Notes: generated by a model not told the origin, from the sequence alone. Counted from the stretch's first letter, positions 1 to 8,106 are shown. The stretch: DNA of 21,847 nucleotides from Candidatus Pacearchaeota archaeon CG10_big_fil_rev_8_21_14_0_10_32_14 (GCA_002763085.1 PFCY01000013.1:1-21847), one strand, 5' to 3'. Program-made: numbers and translations.

Positions 1-1
1 A

Positions 2-409
2 AAGGTCAGCTGCGTTTGTCGGATTTCGTTTAATCATACCCCGCAGCTTGCTGCGATTGGGTCAGTTGATTTTAACCAAAAATTAGAGCTAGTTTCACCT
101 TATTATATATTAGATGAATTTCTCGAACATATCAATGAAATAAGTAAAAAATCTAAATTATCAGAAACAGATTTAAAATCATTTATTCTTTTAATATCTA
201 CTAAAATTAGGTTTTATGAAGTAGAAGATTATAAAGATTTTGTTAAAGATGCAGATAAAATAACGAAGGATAAGGATGATATAGATTATATTGCTTTAGC
301 CCTCAAATTAAATTGTGATATTTGGAGTGAAGATAAAAAGATGAAAAAACAGGATAAAGTTAATATTCTAACAACTGATGAATTAATAGAATTTTTAGGG
401 AAGAGTTAA
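2..409 (+). pseudogene. PIN-domain (VapC-like) toxin, C-terminal part, 5' end missing or replaced
   Basis: The frame is open from base 2 to a TAA at 407-409. From about base 68 it reads like the middle and end of a PIN-domain ribonuclease: a LELVSPYYILDEF segment, then DDIDYIALALKLNCDIWS and a final LTTDELIEF. This matches the layout of the complete PIN protein at 7667-8089 (FDFIAPELLLLEL, then DIPYLALAMKTNCPIFSGD). PIN toxins cleave RNA and need an N-terminal Asp, which is not visible. The first 60 bases are more GC-rich and do not look like a PIN N-terminus, so the gene is probably truncated at a junction; it may also simply continue outside the window. No antitoxin gene is visible. The family call is fairly sure, the pseudogene status is not. 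Confidence 0.6.
42..55. repeat. GC-rich perfect hairpin CGCAGC-TT-GCTGCG
   Basis: A 6-bp perfect stem with a TT loop stands out in AT-rich surroundings. The upstream AGCTGCG at 8-14 can pair alternatively with CGCAGCT at 42-48. It lies where the PIN similarity starts to fade, so it may mark an insertion or rearrangement junction. Confidence 0.4.
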
Positions 410-435
410 TACCAAACCAAAAAACCAACAAAAAT

Positions 436-451
436 AATCTTAAGATTTTTT
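436..451. terminator. Possible terminator after the PIN remnant
   Basis: A perfect 12-bp palindrome AATCTTAAGATT runs straight into a T run, 27 bp after the stop codon of the PIN remnant. It has no loop, so hairpin formation would open the central bases; archaeal termination mainly needs the T run. A further short palindrome, TTATCGACGATAA, is at 504-516. Nothing else with coding character is seen in 410-543. Confidence 0.3.
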
Positions 452-551
452 CCCTACACCCCTATTTTTTACCTTACTTTCCAAAAAAATTTAATTACAA
501 TTATTATCGACGATAAAAAAAATTTATCTTCTTTTAATTTCGATGTGCTGA

Positions 552-683
552 TGAGTGTGTTAATAAATTTGGGTTTTCACAACTTAAAGGCGAGCTTAAG
601 CGAGGGGAGTGCGGGAAGAAAATTCAGAATTAAAAACGGGGTGAGTGAAAACCCTTTGAGAAATTATTTATTAGACACACTCA
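552..683. ncRNA. Long inverted-repeat structured element upstream of gene A (untyped)
   Basis: TGAGTGTGT at 552-560 pairs with ACACACTCA at 675-683, and TAATAAAT at 561-568 with ATTTATTA at 666-673, leaving one bulged G at 674. A further 10-bp arm GGGTTTTCAC at 571-580 pairs with GTGAAAACCC at 645-654. The enclosed 64 nt is unusually G-rich, with a small CTTAA/TTAAG stem at 583-600. It has no coding frame. Because its right end lies before the TATA box of gene A, it is probably not part of that mRNA leader. It could be an independent structured RNA or a small inverted-repeat element; AATTTCGA at 536-543 and 684-691 is a weak candidate target duplication, directly abutting only on the right. 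No known RNA family is recognised. Confidence 0.45.
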
Positions 684-697
684 AATTTCGAGTAATA

Positions 698-705
698 TTT
701 ATATA
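698..705 (+). promoter_or_regulatory. TATA box for gene A
   Basis: TTTATATA lies about 46 nt before the ATG at 748. With the usual archaeal spacing of about 26 nt, transcription would start near 728, giving a leader of about 20 nt. This rules against a GTG start at 706, which would lie directly behind the TATA box and upstream of the expected transcription start. Confidence 0.6.
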
Positions 706-747
706 GTGATTTTTGTTCTAGATTTCATAAAAAGAGAACACAAAAGA

Positions 748-3700
748 ATGGTGAAAATTAAGTCGCCTCAAAGACTAATAGTAATTATATTTGCAATCAT
801 ACTATTTTCTAATTTTACACTTGCTATTGATGATTTATTTTCTATTCAAGGTAATGTTCAGCAGGCAGGAGTAAATCTCGCTTCAGGAAACTTGACGGTA
901 ACAATTTACGATGCATTTTCTGGAGGAAATATGATTTACAATACTTCTGGAACTTATAACAACACGATTGTAAACGGAAAATACGATGTAGTGTTGGGTA
1001 ATTCATCAGTCAACTTAAGTTTAGAATACGGAAAAGTTTACTACATGGAAATATACATAAACAACGAAAAAATAACTTTCCAAGACGGCGCCACCCGACA
1101 AATTTTCCAGAGCTCAGTCGGAAATATTTCTTTTGAAGACATAGACTTCTCTTCAAAAATGGTCCTAAATAATCAATCATCATCTTTTGATGCGGGTCAG
1201 AACTTGACAACATCAGGAAACGGATGGTTCAAAGGATTGTTCAATTGGGTTGTTAATTCTTCATGGGGTTCATATTTATATTTTAATGGTTCAGATTTAT
1301 CGTTATCAGATTATGCAAATGCCACATGGACATCAACTTACAATGCAACGTATGCTCCTTTTGCTTATAATCAAACAATAGGAACTTATAATTTATACAA
1401 TTCAGGTTGGGTTTCAACATTCAATTCAACGTACAATGCAAGTTTAATTTTTAATTACAATCAAACAATAGCTTCGGGTTGGAATAAAACTGGAAACAAT
1501 TTATTTCCTGGAGATTTAAATGATAAAGTTGGAATTGGGACATCTCTTCCTGGTACAAAACTCCAAGTGGGAAATGGGTCTACGGGTTATTGGGGAGGTC
1601 TGTCTTATCCAGCAACGCCAGATATAACTATTACTAGTACATATGAGGGAAATGAAACATCTATAGGATTTTCTAATTATGAAGGTACAAATAATCACAG
1701 ATTGAAATTATTTATGGATGATGCAAGTGGTAATTATGGATTTTATACTACTTCATCTTCTGGAGGGAAAAATTTTGTTATTGGTACTGGAACAACTGAA
1801 TATTTTAGAGTAAATAGTTTAGGTGAAGTAGGAATCGGCACAACAACACCAACACAAAAACTCGACGTCAGGGGTGACATAAATATTTCAGGAGAATTAT
1901 ATGTAAACAATATAACTGCAGTAAGTCCTTGGCTTTATAATCAAACAATAGGAACTTATAATTTATACAATTCAGGTTGGGTTTCAACATTTAATTCTTC
2001 ATATAATGCAAGTTTAATATTTAATTACAATCAAACTTATATCGGAGGAACATACAATGCAACATACAATGCTAGTGAGATATGGTCATATAATGAAACA
2101 ACAATCTCAAACGCTTACACAAACGCAATGATTCTCGCGAACAATTCAATTTTTATTTCAACTTATAATGAAACCTACGACGCTTTCAACACAAAATTTG
2201 TAAATAAATCGGGAGATTACATGACAGGACAATTAGTTATAACTAGTGGAGGATTGAATATTACTGGAGGTACAACAGATTTTTACGGCGGTTGGTTGAA
2301 CAACGGAGTTTCAGTCGTAGGAGGAAACGTCTTCGCCCAATCTCTTTACGTTTACAATATAACTTCTTTAGGAGTCAACAACCTCGACGTGAACGGAAGC
2401 ATAGTTCCTAACATAAATTTTAACAACACCTTCGACATAGGAAACGACACAGCCCGTTACAGGAGCGGATATTTTGGAACAGAACTCTACATAAAAAATA
2501 ATGCGGTGAGCCCGTGGCTTTACAATGAAACAGTAGGAACTTATAATTTATACAACGCAGGTTGGGTTTCAACATACAACGAAACTTACGTCGGTAGTAT
2601 AAACAATGGTTCTTATTTATCGACGTTCAATGAATCTTACAATACAAGTTTAGTTTGGACTTACAACCAGACTCAATGGAATCGAACATCTACTGCGTTA
2701 TATCTTGGAGTCCCTACACTAAATGTCGGAGTCGGAATATCAAACCCATCTGCAACACTTCAGGTTAATTCTTCAAGTATAAGTGGAGCATTTTCTGTCC
2801 ATAATACAACGGGCACATCAATTTTATTTGTAAATGGAAGTAATAATAGAATTGGAATCGGCACGACGAGTCCAATCGAAAAACTTGATATTCAGGGAAA
2901 TACAAACGTGAGTGGAAATTTAAACGCTTCAAATATTAATGTTATTAATTATTTTAAAATGGGTAATAACTCGTTTTCAGTAATTAATGCAAATAGCTCT
3001 TATGTTTTAATTAATACTTCTATTGATTCTCCTAGTTTGAGAGATACTACTTCTGAAGGAGTAATTCTTGCTTTAACATTTAACAATGACTCAATACACC
3101 CAACCTATCATAATATGACTTTAGATAGTTCTGGTTTAGGAAATCATGGAAATGTAATAACTGTTCCGTATAATATTTCGGGGGGATTTAATGGAGGCGG
3201 TTCTTACGAGTTTAATGGAACGGGGGGTAGTATAAACGGTAATGTAAGTTTTTCAACTGTATCTTTAACGCTTTGGGCAAGAGATAGAACGGGCTCGTCA
3301 GGAATTAGGAGATTATTCCAGGTCGATACTGATGAACTTACGGCATATCTTGATCCAACAAATGATGATTTGCAAGTAACTTATAATGCCGGTACTTTAT
3401 GTGATACAAATTATGTTCCTCCCAAAGATACTTGGAAGTTTTATGCTTTAGTTTTCAATGGATCAACTTTGTTGACATATGTAGATGGGGTTAAAGTTGG
3501 AGGGGATACTTGTGTTAAAACTGCATCAACTTTTATTGGAAATTATTTTGTTGGTTCAACTCGTAATCATGCTAATGAGTGGAATGGCTCTATTGATGAA
3601 GTTCGGATTTATAATCGACAGATTACATATAATGAAATTCAAAATCTCTTTTATAGGAGAACAGAATATTATCCTTCATATGTTAGTCAAAGGAATTTAT

Positions 3701-5253
3701 TTGTTAATAGTGCAGGAAAGATAGGCATAGGAACAATTTATCCAACACATAAACTCGACGTCAGAGGTGACATAAATGTTTCAGGAGAACTATATGTTAA
3801 AAATATAACTGCAGTTAGTCTATGGTTGTATAATCAAACAACAGATGCTTCAAATCTTTATGGAGCTGGATGGAATTCAACTTACAATGAAACTTATGCA
3901 CCTTTCGCTTACAATCAAACAAGCTGGAATCGAACTTCAACCGGATTGTATTTGGGAGCTCCAAATTTATTTGTCGGAATAGGAACAACAACGCCAACAG
4001 CAAATTTAGAAGTTGGAGGAGATATGAACGCATTTTCTGCAGGTACGGGTATGGCTATCTTAGGAACAAAAATGTTTAGATTTGTTTATTCCAATGGAGA
4101 TGTAAATTATGGGTCATATATTAATTATAATTATTCAGCTGGTTCATTGATGACTCTTGGAACTCGTGATGCAGGAGTTGATACAATGGCTTTGACTATA
4201 AAGGGGGGAAATGTGGGAATAGGGACCACAGCACCAAAAACAATGTTAGAAATTTCAAATAATACTGGAGGAAGTTATGTAACTGATTTTATTAAACTTA
4301 CAAATACTGGAGGTTTTGCTGGTGGTGCCCCTGCTATTGTTTGGAATAATTCTGTAGATGGGCTAAATACAGCAAAGATATATTCGGACCCCGGGGCTTC
4401 TTATACTGCCTCAAAACTTTATATCCAAGTAGCAGACTCAAGTAAAGTTCTTCAAACAAGAATGACAATAGATGTGAATGGTATTATTAACACTACATCT
4501 GGAACTACAGCAATTTCTTCCGATGGAGATGTAATTTTAACAGGAATAGGGGATAACCTAATAATTGCAGCAGGAGGAGCTAATATTGGTATACCATCTA
4601 CAACAACACCTTCTAATGGAAAACTGAATGTGAAGTATACTATTGCTACTGGAGGAGCAGTAAATACAGCATACAATTCATTTGGAAGTGGAACGGCAAG
4701 TGTGAATATGAATAGTAATCAAGATGTTTTGATTGCAGGAGATTTAGAAGTTGATGGAGGAGCTTATATTAACCGTGCAACTGGCGGTTCAGCAGGAAAT
4801 TATTGGAGTCAAGGAGATATTGCAGAAAATCTACATACAAAGAATAGTAGAAATAATTCTATATGTGGGAGTAATGCAACATGTTATAAAGAGTCTACCA
4901 CAGATAATTTAGATTATGAAGATTTAGTTTGTATTGACACAACTTTAACTAAAACAATAAAAAAGTGTGATGAAGCAAATTCAAGATTAGCTGTAGGATT
5001 TATATCTAAAACTTATTTACTTAATGTTGGTTCTGACAATGGTTACCCAATCGCCCTTGCGGGTCTAGTTCCTGCAAAGTTAACAAATGAAAACGGAAAC
5101 ATAGTTCCTGGAGATTTACTTGTTTCTTCTTCAAAGCCAGGATATGCAATGAAATCCGAAAATCCAATTGACGGAACAGTTGTTGGAAAAGCATTTGATT
5201 TCTGCGATAAAGAAGAATGTCAAGATGTTGCAGTGTTTGTAGCGTTGAGTTAA
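748..5253 (+). CDS. Gene A: large secreted fibre-like surface protein with GIGT repeats and a LamG-like domain
   Basis: The ATG at 748 gives an N-terminal signal peptide: MVKIK, a hydrophobic stretch, then about residue 26 FTLAIDDLF. A beta-sandwich-like region follows to about residue 140. The body carries tandem Tyr/Asn-rich repeats (YNQTIGTYNLYNSGW type, many N-x-S/T sites) and at least seven GIGT-x-x-P-x-x-x-L-x-V repeats near residues 260, 361, 661, 701, 991, 1076 and 1155, typical of tail-fibre and adhesin-like shafts. Residues about 768-970 resemble a LamG/concanavalin-type domain (DSSGLGNHGN, LTLWARD, YVDGVKVGG, IDEVRIYNR). The last ~170 residues contain GDIAENL and ALAGLVPAKL...GDLLVSSSKPGYAMK, a C-terminal domain seen on many bacterial and archaeal fibre-like proteins, here with several Cys. 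Its 3' end is the source family of fragments A1-A5. A role in attachment is inferred; no membrane anchor is seen. Confidence 0.85.
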   Translation: MVKIKSPQRLIVIIFAIILFSNFTLAIDDLFSIQGNVQQAGVNLASGNLTVTIYDAFSGGNMIYNTSGTYNNTIVNGKYDVVLGNSSVNLSLEYGKVYYMEIYINNEKITFQDGATRQIFQSSVGNISFEDIDFSSKMVLNNQSSSFDAGQNLTTSGNGWFKGLFNWVVNSSWGSYLYFNGSDLSLSDYANATWTSTYNATYAPFAYNQTIGTYNLYNSGWVSTFNSTYNASLIFNYNQTIASGWNKTGNNLFPGDLNDKVGIGTSLPGTKLQVGNGSTGYWGGLSYPATPDITITSTYEGNETSIGFSNYEGTNNHRLKLFMDDASGNYGFYTTSSSGGKNFVIGTGTTEYFRVNSLGEVGIGTTTPTQKLDVRGDINISGELYVNNITAVSPWLYNQTIGTYNLYNSGWVSTFNSSYNASLIFNYNQTYIGGTYNATYNASEIWSYNETTISNAYTNAMILANNSIFISTYNETYDAFNTKFVNKSGDYMTGQLVITSGGLNITGGTTDFYGGWLNNGVSVVGGNVFAQSLYVYNITSLGVNNLDVNGSIVPNINFNNTFDIGNDTARYRSGYFGTELYIKNNAVSPWLYNETVGTYNLYNAGWVSTYNETYVGSINNGSYLSTFNESYNTSLVWTYNQTQWNRTSTALYLGVPTLNVGVGISNPSATLQVNSSSISGAFSVHNTTGTSILFVNGSNNRIGIGTTSPIEKLDIQGNTNVSGNLNASNINVINYFKMGNNSFSVINANSSYVLINTSIDSPSLRDTTSEGVILALTFNNDSIHPTYHNMTLDSSGLGNHGNVITVPYNISGGFNGGGSYEFNGTGGSINGNVSFSTVSLTLWARDRTGSSGIRRLFQVDTDELTAYLDPTNDDLQVTYNAGTLCDTNYVPPKDTWKFYALVFNGSTLLTYVDGVKVGGDTCVKTASTFIGNYFVGSTRNHANEWNGSIDEVRIYNRQITYNEIQNLFYRRTEYYPSYVSQRNLFVNSAGKIGIGTIYPTHKLDVRGDINVSGELYVKNITAVSLWLYNQTTDASNLYGAGWNSTYNETYAPFAYNQTSWNRTSTGLYLGAPNLFVGIGTTTPTANLEVGGDMNAFSAGTGMAILGTKMFRFVYSNGDVNYGSYINYNYSAGSLMTLGTRDAGVDTMALTIKGGNVGIGTTAPKTMLEISNNTGGSYVTDFIKLTNTGGFAGGAPAIVWNNSVDGLNTAKIYSDPGASYTASKLYIQVADSSKVLQTRMTIDVNGIINTTSGTTAISSDGDVILTGIGDNLIIAAGGANIGIPSTTTPSNGKLNVKYTIATGGAVNTAYNSFGSGTASVNMNSNQDVLIAGDLEVDGGAYINRATGGSAGNYWSQGDIAENLHTKNSRNNSICGSNATCYKESTTDNLDYEDLVCIDTTLTKTIKKCDEANSRLAVGFISKTYLLNVGSDNGYPIALAGLVPAKLTNENGNIVPGDLLVSSSKPGYAMKSENPIDGTVVGKAFDFCDKEECQDVAVFVALS
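1366..1466 (+). repeat. In-frame internal repeat of gene A (copy 1; copy 2 at 1936-2036)
   Basis: About 101 bp starting TATAATCAAACAATAGG recurs 570 bp (190 codons) downstream with only a few changes, encoding the YNQTIGTYNLYNSGWVSTF repeat twice. A shorter divergent copy is near 2518-2580. The near identity of the DNA suggests recent internal duplication or gene conversion. Confidence 0.8.
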
Positions 5254-5675
5254 TTATCAATCAACTTTTTTAACAAAACAATAATTTCTTCAAATTTTTC
5301 CTTGTTATTTTTTAAAAATTCTAAAGGAATATCTTCCCCATAATAATCAAGTCTATTTCTAAATAAAGACATTTGTGAAATCAAATGTGCTTCCATTTCA
5401 TAATTTTTATTTTGTTTGTAAAAATAACTAATTAAACATTGATGATTTTTTGAGCGGAGTCCGTTTTTTAATAAATATGCCACTAATAATTCTTTTATCA
5501 CTTCATAATAATCTTCAACGATAAAATCTGAATTATCTTTTTCAACTTTTTGTTTTCTCGCCCTTTGAAGTCTTTTATTTGCTTTCTTTATAATTGAATC
5601 AATTCTTGATTTGTCTACTTCTACAACCCTAATAAATTCTCTCTTGCAATGATCCCAGTCCATTATATCTGTCAT
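5250..5675 (-). CDS. HEPN-domain protein, probable toxin (atypical RN-YYG motif)
   Basis: A 141-residue, mainly helical protein. HEPN toxins are RNases held in check by a partner MNT protein. Here the signature region is RNRLDYYGE (R106, N107, Y111, Y112, G113), as in archaeal HEPN relatives, and the His of the canonical R-x4-6-H motif is missing. It is related to the protein at 9395-9832 (FIVEDYYEVIKELL versus FIVDSSYDIIMELI). The start overlaps the stop of the MNT gene by 4 bp (ATGA), so the two form an operon. Its stop codon (5250-5252) overlaps the stop codon of gene A (5251-5253) on the other strand. The TA role is inferred from the pairing. Confidence 0.75.
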   Translation of the reverse strand: MTDIMDWDHCKREFIRVVEVDKSRIDSIIKKANKRLQRARKQKVEKDNSDFIVEDYYEVIKELLVAYLLKNGLRSKNHQCLISYFYKQNKNYEMEAHLISQMSLFRNRLDYYGEDIPLEFLKNNKEKFEEIIVLLKKLIDN

Positions 5676-6181
5676 TTTTTCAATTTAAAACTTCCATATA
5701 ATTTAATTCCATTATATAAATTGACTATCAAATCTTCATTTACCTTATTGAGATCGTCTTTTATCATGAGATGAATGGTAAGACCTATTTTTTTCTCGTA
5801 ATCGCTTAATTTAAGTTCTTTTTTTACAGGACTTTCAATAAAAAGATCTAAATCACTTTGTTTATTATATTCTCCCTTCCTTGCACTCCCATACAAAATT
5901 ATTAAAGATGGATTTAATTCTTTGGTTAAGTAATCATATAATCCTGTTGAATGAATTTTATTAATTATAAAAAAGGTTTTTAGAAACTTGTAATATGGGG
6001 TAATAATTGCTCTGTTTTCTTTGTCAATCAATCCCTCTTTTTTTAATTCATTCAAATATCTTTGAGCAGTCGAACTTGGAATTTTAGATTTTTTTGCAAT
6101 ATCTCTGACGCTAAGACTTACATTTCCTTCTAGAAATAACAATCCTATTATCTTGTCCCATTTATTAAACACTTGTACCAT
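5672..6181 (-). CDS. HTH plus MNT nucleotidyltransferase, probable antitoxin
   Basis: A 169-residue two-domain protein. Residues about 8-60 form a winged helix-turn-helix (SVRDIAKKSKIPSSTAQRYL). A minimal nucleotidyltransferase follows with the catalytic signature G98-S99-x10-D110-L-D112. MNT antitoxins of this type can modify their HEPN partner with nucleotides; that chemistry is known for MntA-HepT and only inferred here. The HTH suggests it also represses its own promoter, and a perfect palindrome lies just upstream (6197-6208). It is the first gene of the operon and overlaps the HEPN gene by 4 bp. A second gene pair at 9395-10377 has the same architecture but a diverged sequence. Confidence 0.8.
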   Translation of the reverse strand: MVQVFNKWDKIIGLLFLEGNVSLSVRDIAKKSKIPSSTAQRYLNELKKEGLIDKENRAIITPYYKFLKTFFIINKIHSTGLYDYLTKELNPSLIILYGSARKGEYNKQSDLDLFIESPVKKELKLSDYEKKIGLTIHLMIKDDLNKVNEDLIVNLYNGIKLYGSFKLKK

Positions 6182-6196
6182 TTTATATACAACTGT

Positions 6197-6215
6197 ACCA
6201 TTAATGGTTTATAAA
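6197..6215 (-). promoter_or_regulatory. TATA box and palindromic operator of the HTH-MNT/HEPN operon
   Basis: The TATA box (6208-6215, TTTATAAA on either reading) is about 31 nt before the ATG at 6181. The perfect palindrome ACCATTAATGGT (6197-6208) sits between box and start, where a bound HTH protein would block transcription. The stretch from the TATA box into fragment A1 (6208-6231) is identical to 10400-10423. Confidence 0.55.
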
Positions 6216-6226
6216 ACTTTTTATCA

Positions 6227-6440
6227 CTTGCGGGCTTAGTACCAGCTCGTTTAACAAACGAAAACGCCAAACATCTTCTCTAGAGATCTTCTTGTTTCTT
6301 CATCAAAACCTTCCTTACGCAATGAGATTAGAAAATCCTCGTTTTCAGTATCGCTCGTTGTTGGAAAAGCATTTGATTTCTGTGATAAAGATTTCGTACT
6401 CCGTGTCGCTGATGTTGCAGTATTTGTGGCGTTGAGTTAA
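6227..6440 (+). pseudogene. Fragment A1: copy of the 3' end of gene A
   Basis: This stretch matches gene A from about codon 1436 (LAGLVPA) to the stop codon. It begins inside the gene and has no start. After TNEN the sequence differs from gene A and hits an in-frame TAG (CTCTAGAG). It carries the +1 change CCTTCCTTACGCA before ATG that is shared by A2, A4 and A5, and the longer FVLRVA-type segment near its end. The first 99 nt (6227-6325) are identical to A4 (9247-9345). It fills the gap between the HEPN/MNT cassette and the next cassette; no other gene is seen in 6216-6474. Confidence 0.85.
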
Positions 6441-6474
6441 TTTTTTATCAATTTTAAGTTTTTATCTTTTAATT

Positions 6475-6747
6475 TTAAAATTCAAATCCTAACACTTTTT
6501 TGATATAAGATTCTATTTCAATGAGTTTATCTTTGTTCAATGATACTTGGAGTCCATATGGAGCAGGTTTAGTAATTATCCATTGGAGTTTGATTAGTTC
6601 TCTAGCATGATTATTAATATCTTTTCCTAAATGTGAAGGAAATCCTTTCTTTAATGTATCAAAATGAGTATGAACGCCTCCAATAACTTTCTTCCTCCTT
6701 AAATGATGCAGGATTGTTGCTTTTATTTTTTCATCTTCTATATCCAT
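6475..6747 (-). CDS. Small conserved archaeal protein, winged-helix-like, unknown function
   Basis: 90 residues, highly charged. The segment GGVHTHFDTLKKGFPSHLG, followed by ELIKLQWIITKPAPYGLQVSLN, is a recognisable conserved archaeal small-protein pattern that probably folds as a winged helix; I do not know its function. A TATA box is centred about 26 nt upstream of the ATG, so the transcript is probably leaderless. It is divergent from the helix-turn-helix gene at 6845, with 97 bp between the starts, and the pair occupies the slot between fragments A1 and A2 where other slots hold TA modules. It may be a regulator or half of an unrecognised two-gene system. Confidence 0.6.
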   Translation of the reverse strand: MDIEDEKIKATILHHLRRKKVIGGVHTHFDTLKKGFPSHLGKDINNHARELIKLQWIITKPAPYGLQVSLNKDKLIEIESYIKKVLGFEF

Positions 6748-6769
6748 TTACATAACAAAAATAGATAAT

Positions 6770-6777
6770 ATTTAAAT
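6770..6777 (-). promoter_or_regulatory. TATA box for the 6475-6747 gene
   Basis: ATTTAAAT is centred about 26 nt before the ATG at 6747. Confidence 0.5.
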
Positions 6778-6812
6778 GTTTCTAATATTGTAATATTAAA
6801 ACATAAATAGAA

Positions 6813-6822
6813 ATATTTAAAA
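6813..6822 (+). promoter_or_regulatory. TATA box for the 6845-7150 gene
   Basis: ATATTTAAAA is centred about 27 nt before the ATG at 6845, again predicting a leaderless mRNA. Confidence 0.5.
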
Positions 6823-6844
6823 ACTCCAAACATGTCCAATAATC

Positions 6845-7150
6845 ATGGATCAAGAATCAATTTTTATTGAAGTGTTTGGAAATAATCCGGTAATGAAAGT
6901 TTTAGATTTTCTCATAACTTACCAATCTTATGATTATCCATTAACAGAAATTGCAAAAAACTCCGAAGTGAGTTATTCAACTCTTCAAACTTTTTGGAAT
7001 AATTTAGAAAAAAATAAAATTGTTATTAAAACAAGAAGAATTGGAAAATCAGATATGTATAAATTAAATACAACTAATCCCGCTGTAAAACAATTAATAA
7101 AACTGGATTGGAATTTAATTAAAGGAACAGAACTGGAAAGTGCAATTTAG
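6845..7150 (+). CDS. Winged helix-turn-helix DNA-binding protein
   Basis: 101 residues. NPVMKVLDFLITYQSYDYPL is followed by TEIAKNSEVSYSTLQTFWNNLE, a clear helix-turn-helix with recognition helix at about residues 45-57, and a wing region KTRRIGKSDMYKLN. This is the common archaeal single-domain winged-helix regulator. No effector or enzymatic domain is present. It is transcribed divergently from the 6475-6747 gene and may regulate the shared region. It ends with TAG 32 bp before fragment A2. The specific target is unknown. Confidence 0.7.
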   Translation: MDQESIFIEVFGNNPVMKVLDFLITYQSYDYPLTEIAKNSEVSYSTLQTFWNNLEKNKIVIKTRRIGKSDMYKLNTTNPAVKQLIKLDWNLIKGTELESAI

Positions 7151-7181
7151 TGCATTTCTGAAATTTACGTTCTGAGAATTC

Positions 7182-7405
7182 CCCAATCGCCCTTGCGGGC
7201 TTAGTACCAGCTCGTTTAACAAATGAAAACGGAAACATAGTTCCGGGAGATTTACTTGTTTCTTCTTCAAAGCCTTCCTTACGCTATGAAGTCAGAAAAT
7301 CCTTCGTTCTCCGTATCGCTCGTTGTTGGAAAAGCTTTTGATTTCTGCGATAAAGATTTCGTACTCCGTGTCGCTGATGTTGGAGTGTTTGTAGCGTTGA
7401 GTTAA
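7182..7405 (+). pseudogene. Fragment A2: copy of the 3' end of gene A
   Basis: It matches gene A from YPIALAGL (gene position about 5046) to the stop codon. The first part reads IALAGLVPARLTNENGNIVP with mostly synonymous differences from gene A, then the shared +1 change (CCTTCCTTACGC before TATG) throws the frame off and a TGA follows. Two GC-rich related segments (7303-7322 and 7358-7376) replace shorter stretches of gene A. The VapBC promoter starts 13 bp after its TAA. Confidence 0.85.
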
Positions 7406-7417
7406 GAATGAGAAAAT

Positions 7418-7425
7418 TATATAAA
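7418..7425 (+). promoter_or_regulatory. TATA box for the 7447 VapBC-like operon
   Basis: TTATATAA lies about 26 nt before the ATG at 7447 and begins 13 bp after the stop codon of fragment A2. Confidence 0.55.
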
Positions 7426-7446
7426 CCATCACGATTCTATTAATTC

Positions 7447-7665
7447 ATGACTAAGATATCAATAAATTTACCAAACGAATTGGAATTCATTGAAAAAATT
7501 CCAAATATAGAGTGGACTTTAATAATAGATAAATTAATAAAAGAAAAATTGGACAAGATTGCAAAACTACAAATGATTATCAATAAATCAAACTTGTCTG
7601 AAAAAGACGTAGAAGAATTATCTGATAAGATTAATTTAGCTCTATCAAAAAGATATTCTATTTAA
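7447..7665 (+). CDS. VapB-like antitoxin
   Basis: 72 residues. The N-terminus TKISINLPNELEF looks like the beta strand of a ribbon-helix-helix-type antitoxin, and the long helical remainder ends with LSEKDVEELSDKINLALSKRY, a pattern typical of archaeal antitoxins that precede PIN toxins. The PIN gene starts 1 bp after its stop. By analogy it binds and neutralises the toxin and probably represses the operon. The ATG is at leaderless distance from the TATA box. Assignment rests mainly on size, position and N-terminal pattern. Confidence 0.65.
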   Translation: MTKISINLPNELEFIEKIPNIEWTLIIDKLIKEKLDKIAKLQMIINKSNLSEKDVEELSDKINLALSKRYSI

Positions 7666-7666
7666 C

Positions 7667-8089
7667 ATGATGATAGTAGTTGATGTCAATGTTGTAATTT
7701 CTTCATTATTAACAAAAGGAGATTCATTTAAGGTCTTCGCAATTAATTTTATGACAAAGAAATTTGATTTTATTGCTCCAGAACTTTTATTATTAGAACT
7801 AAACAATCACAAGAAAGAAATCATTTCAAGATCAAAAATTTCAGAAGATGATTTTAACGAGGTAAAAAGTTTCATTATAGAACAGATATCATTCATTCCA
7901 AGACAAAATTTTGAAGACTGTTTGGATAATGCAAAAAAGATTCTATCTAATCATCAAAAAGACATTCCCTATTTGGCATTAGCTATGAAAACAAATTGTC
8001 CGATTTTTTCTGGTGATAAAATACTAAAGGAATTGTCTCCAATTGACGTCTATAATCCAAAAGAAATGTTGGATAAATTTAATAGATGA
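7667..8089 (+). CDS. PIN-domain ribonuclease toxin (VapC-like)
   Basis: 140 residues. The acidic residues expected of a PIN nuclease are in place: D6 in VVDVNVVISSLL, E44 in LLLEL, D99 in QKDIPYLALAM and D117 in IFSGDK. These coordinate Mg2+/Mn2+ for RNA cleavage in the family. Two ATGs are adjacent (7667 and 7670); either could be the start. It follows its antitoxin by 1 bp. The protein is from the same subfamily as the PIN remnant at the window start. Confidence 0.8.
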   Translation: MMIVVDVNVVISSLLTKGDSFKVFAINFMTKKFDFIAPELLLLELNNHKKEIISRSKISEDDFNEVKSFIIEQISFIPRQNFEDCLDNAKKILSNHQKDIPYLALAMKTNCPIFSGDKILKELSPIDVYNPKEMLDKFNR

Positions 8090-8106
8090 TAATAAACATA
8101 GCAGAA

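Noticed and set aside
706..747. GTG start 14 codons upstream for gene A
   Set aside because: It follows the TATA box directly and so would precede the transcription start; the ATG at 748 gives a proper signal peptide.
1360..3900. CRISPR-like repeated units
   Set aside because: The repeats are in-frame protein repeats of irregular spacing; no repeat-spacer array exists in the window.
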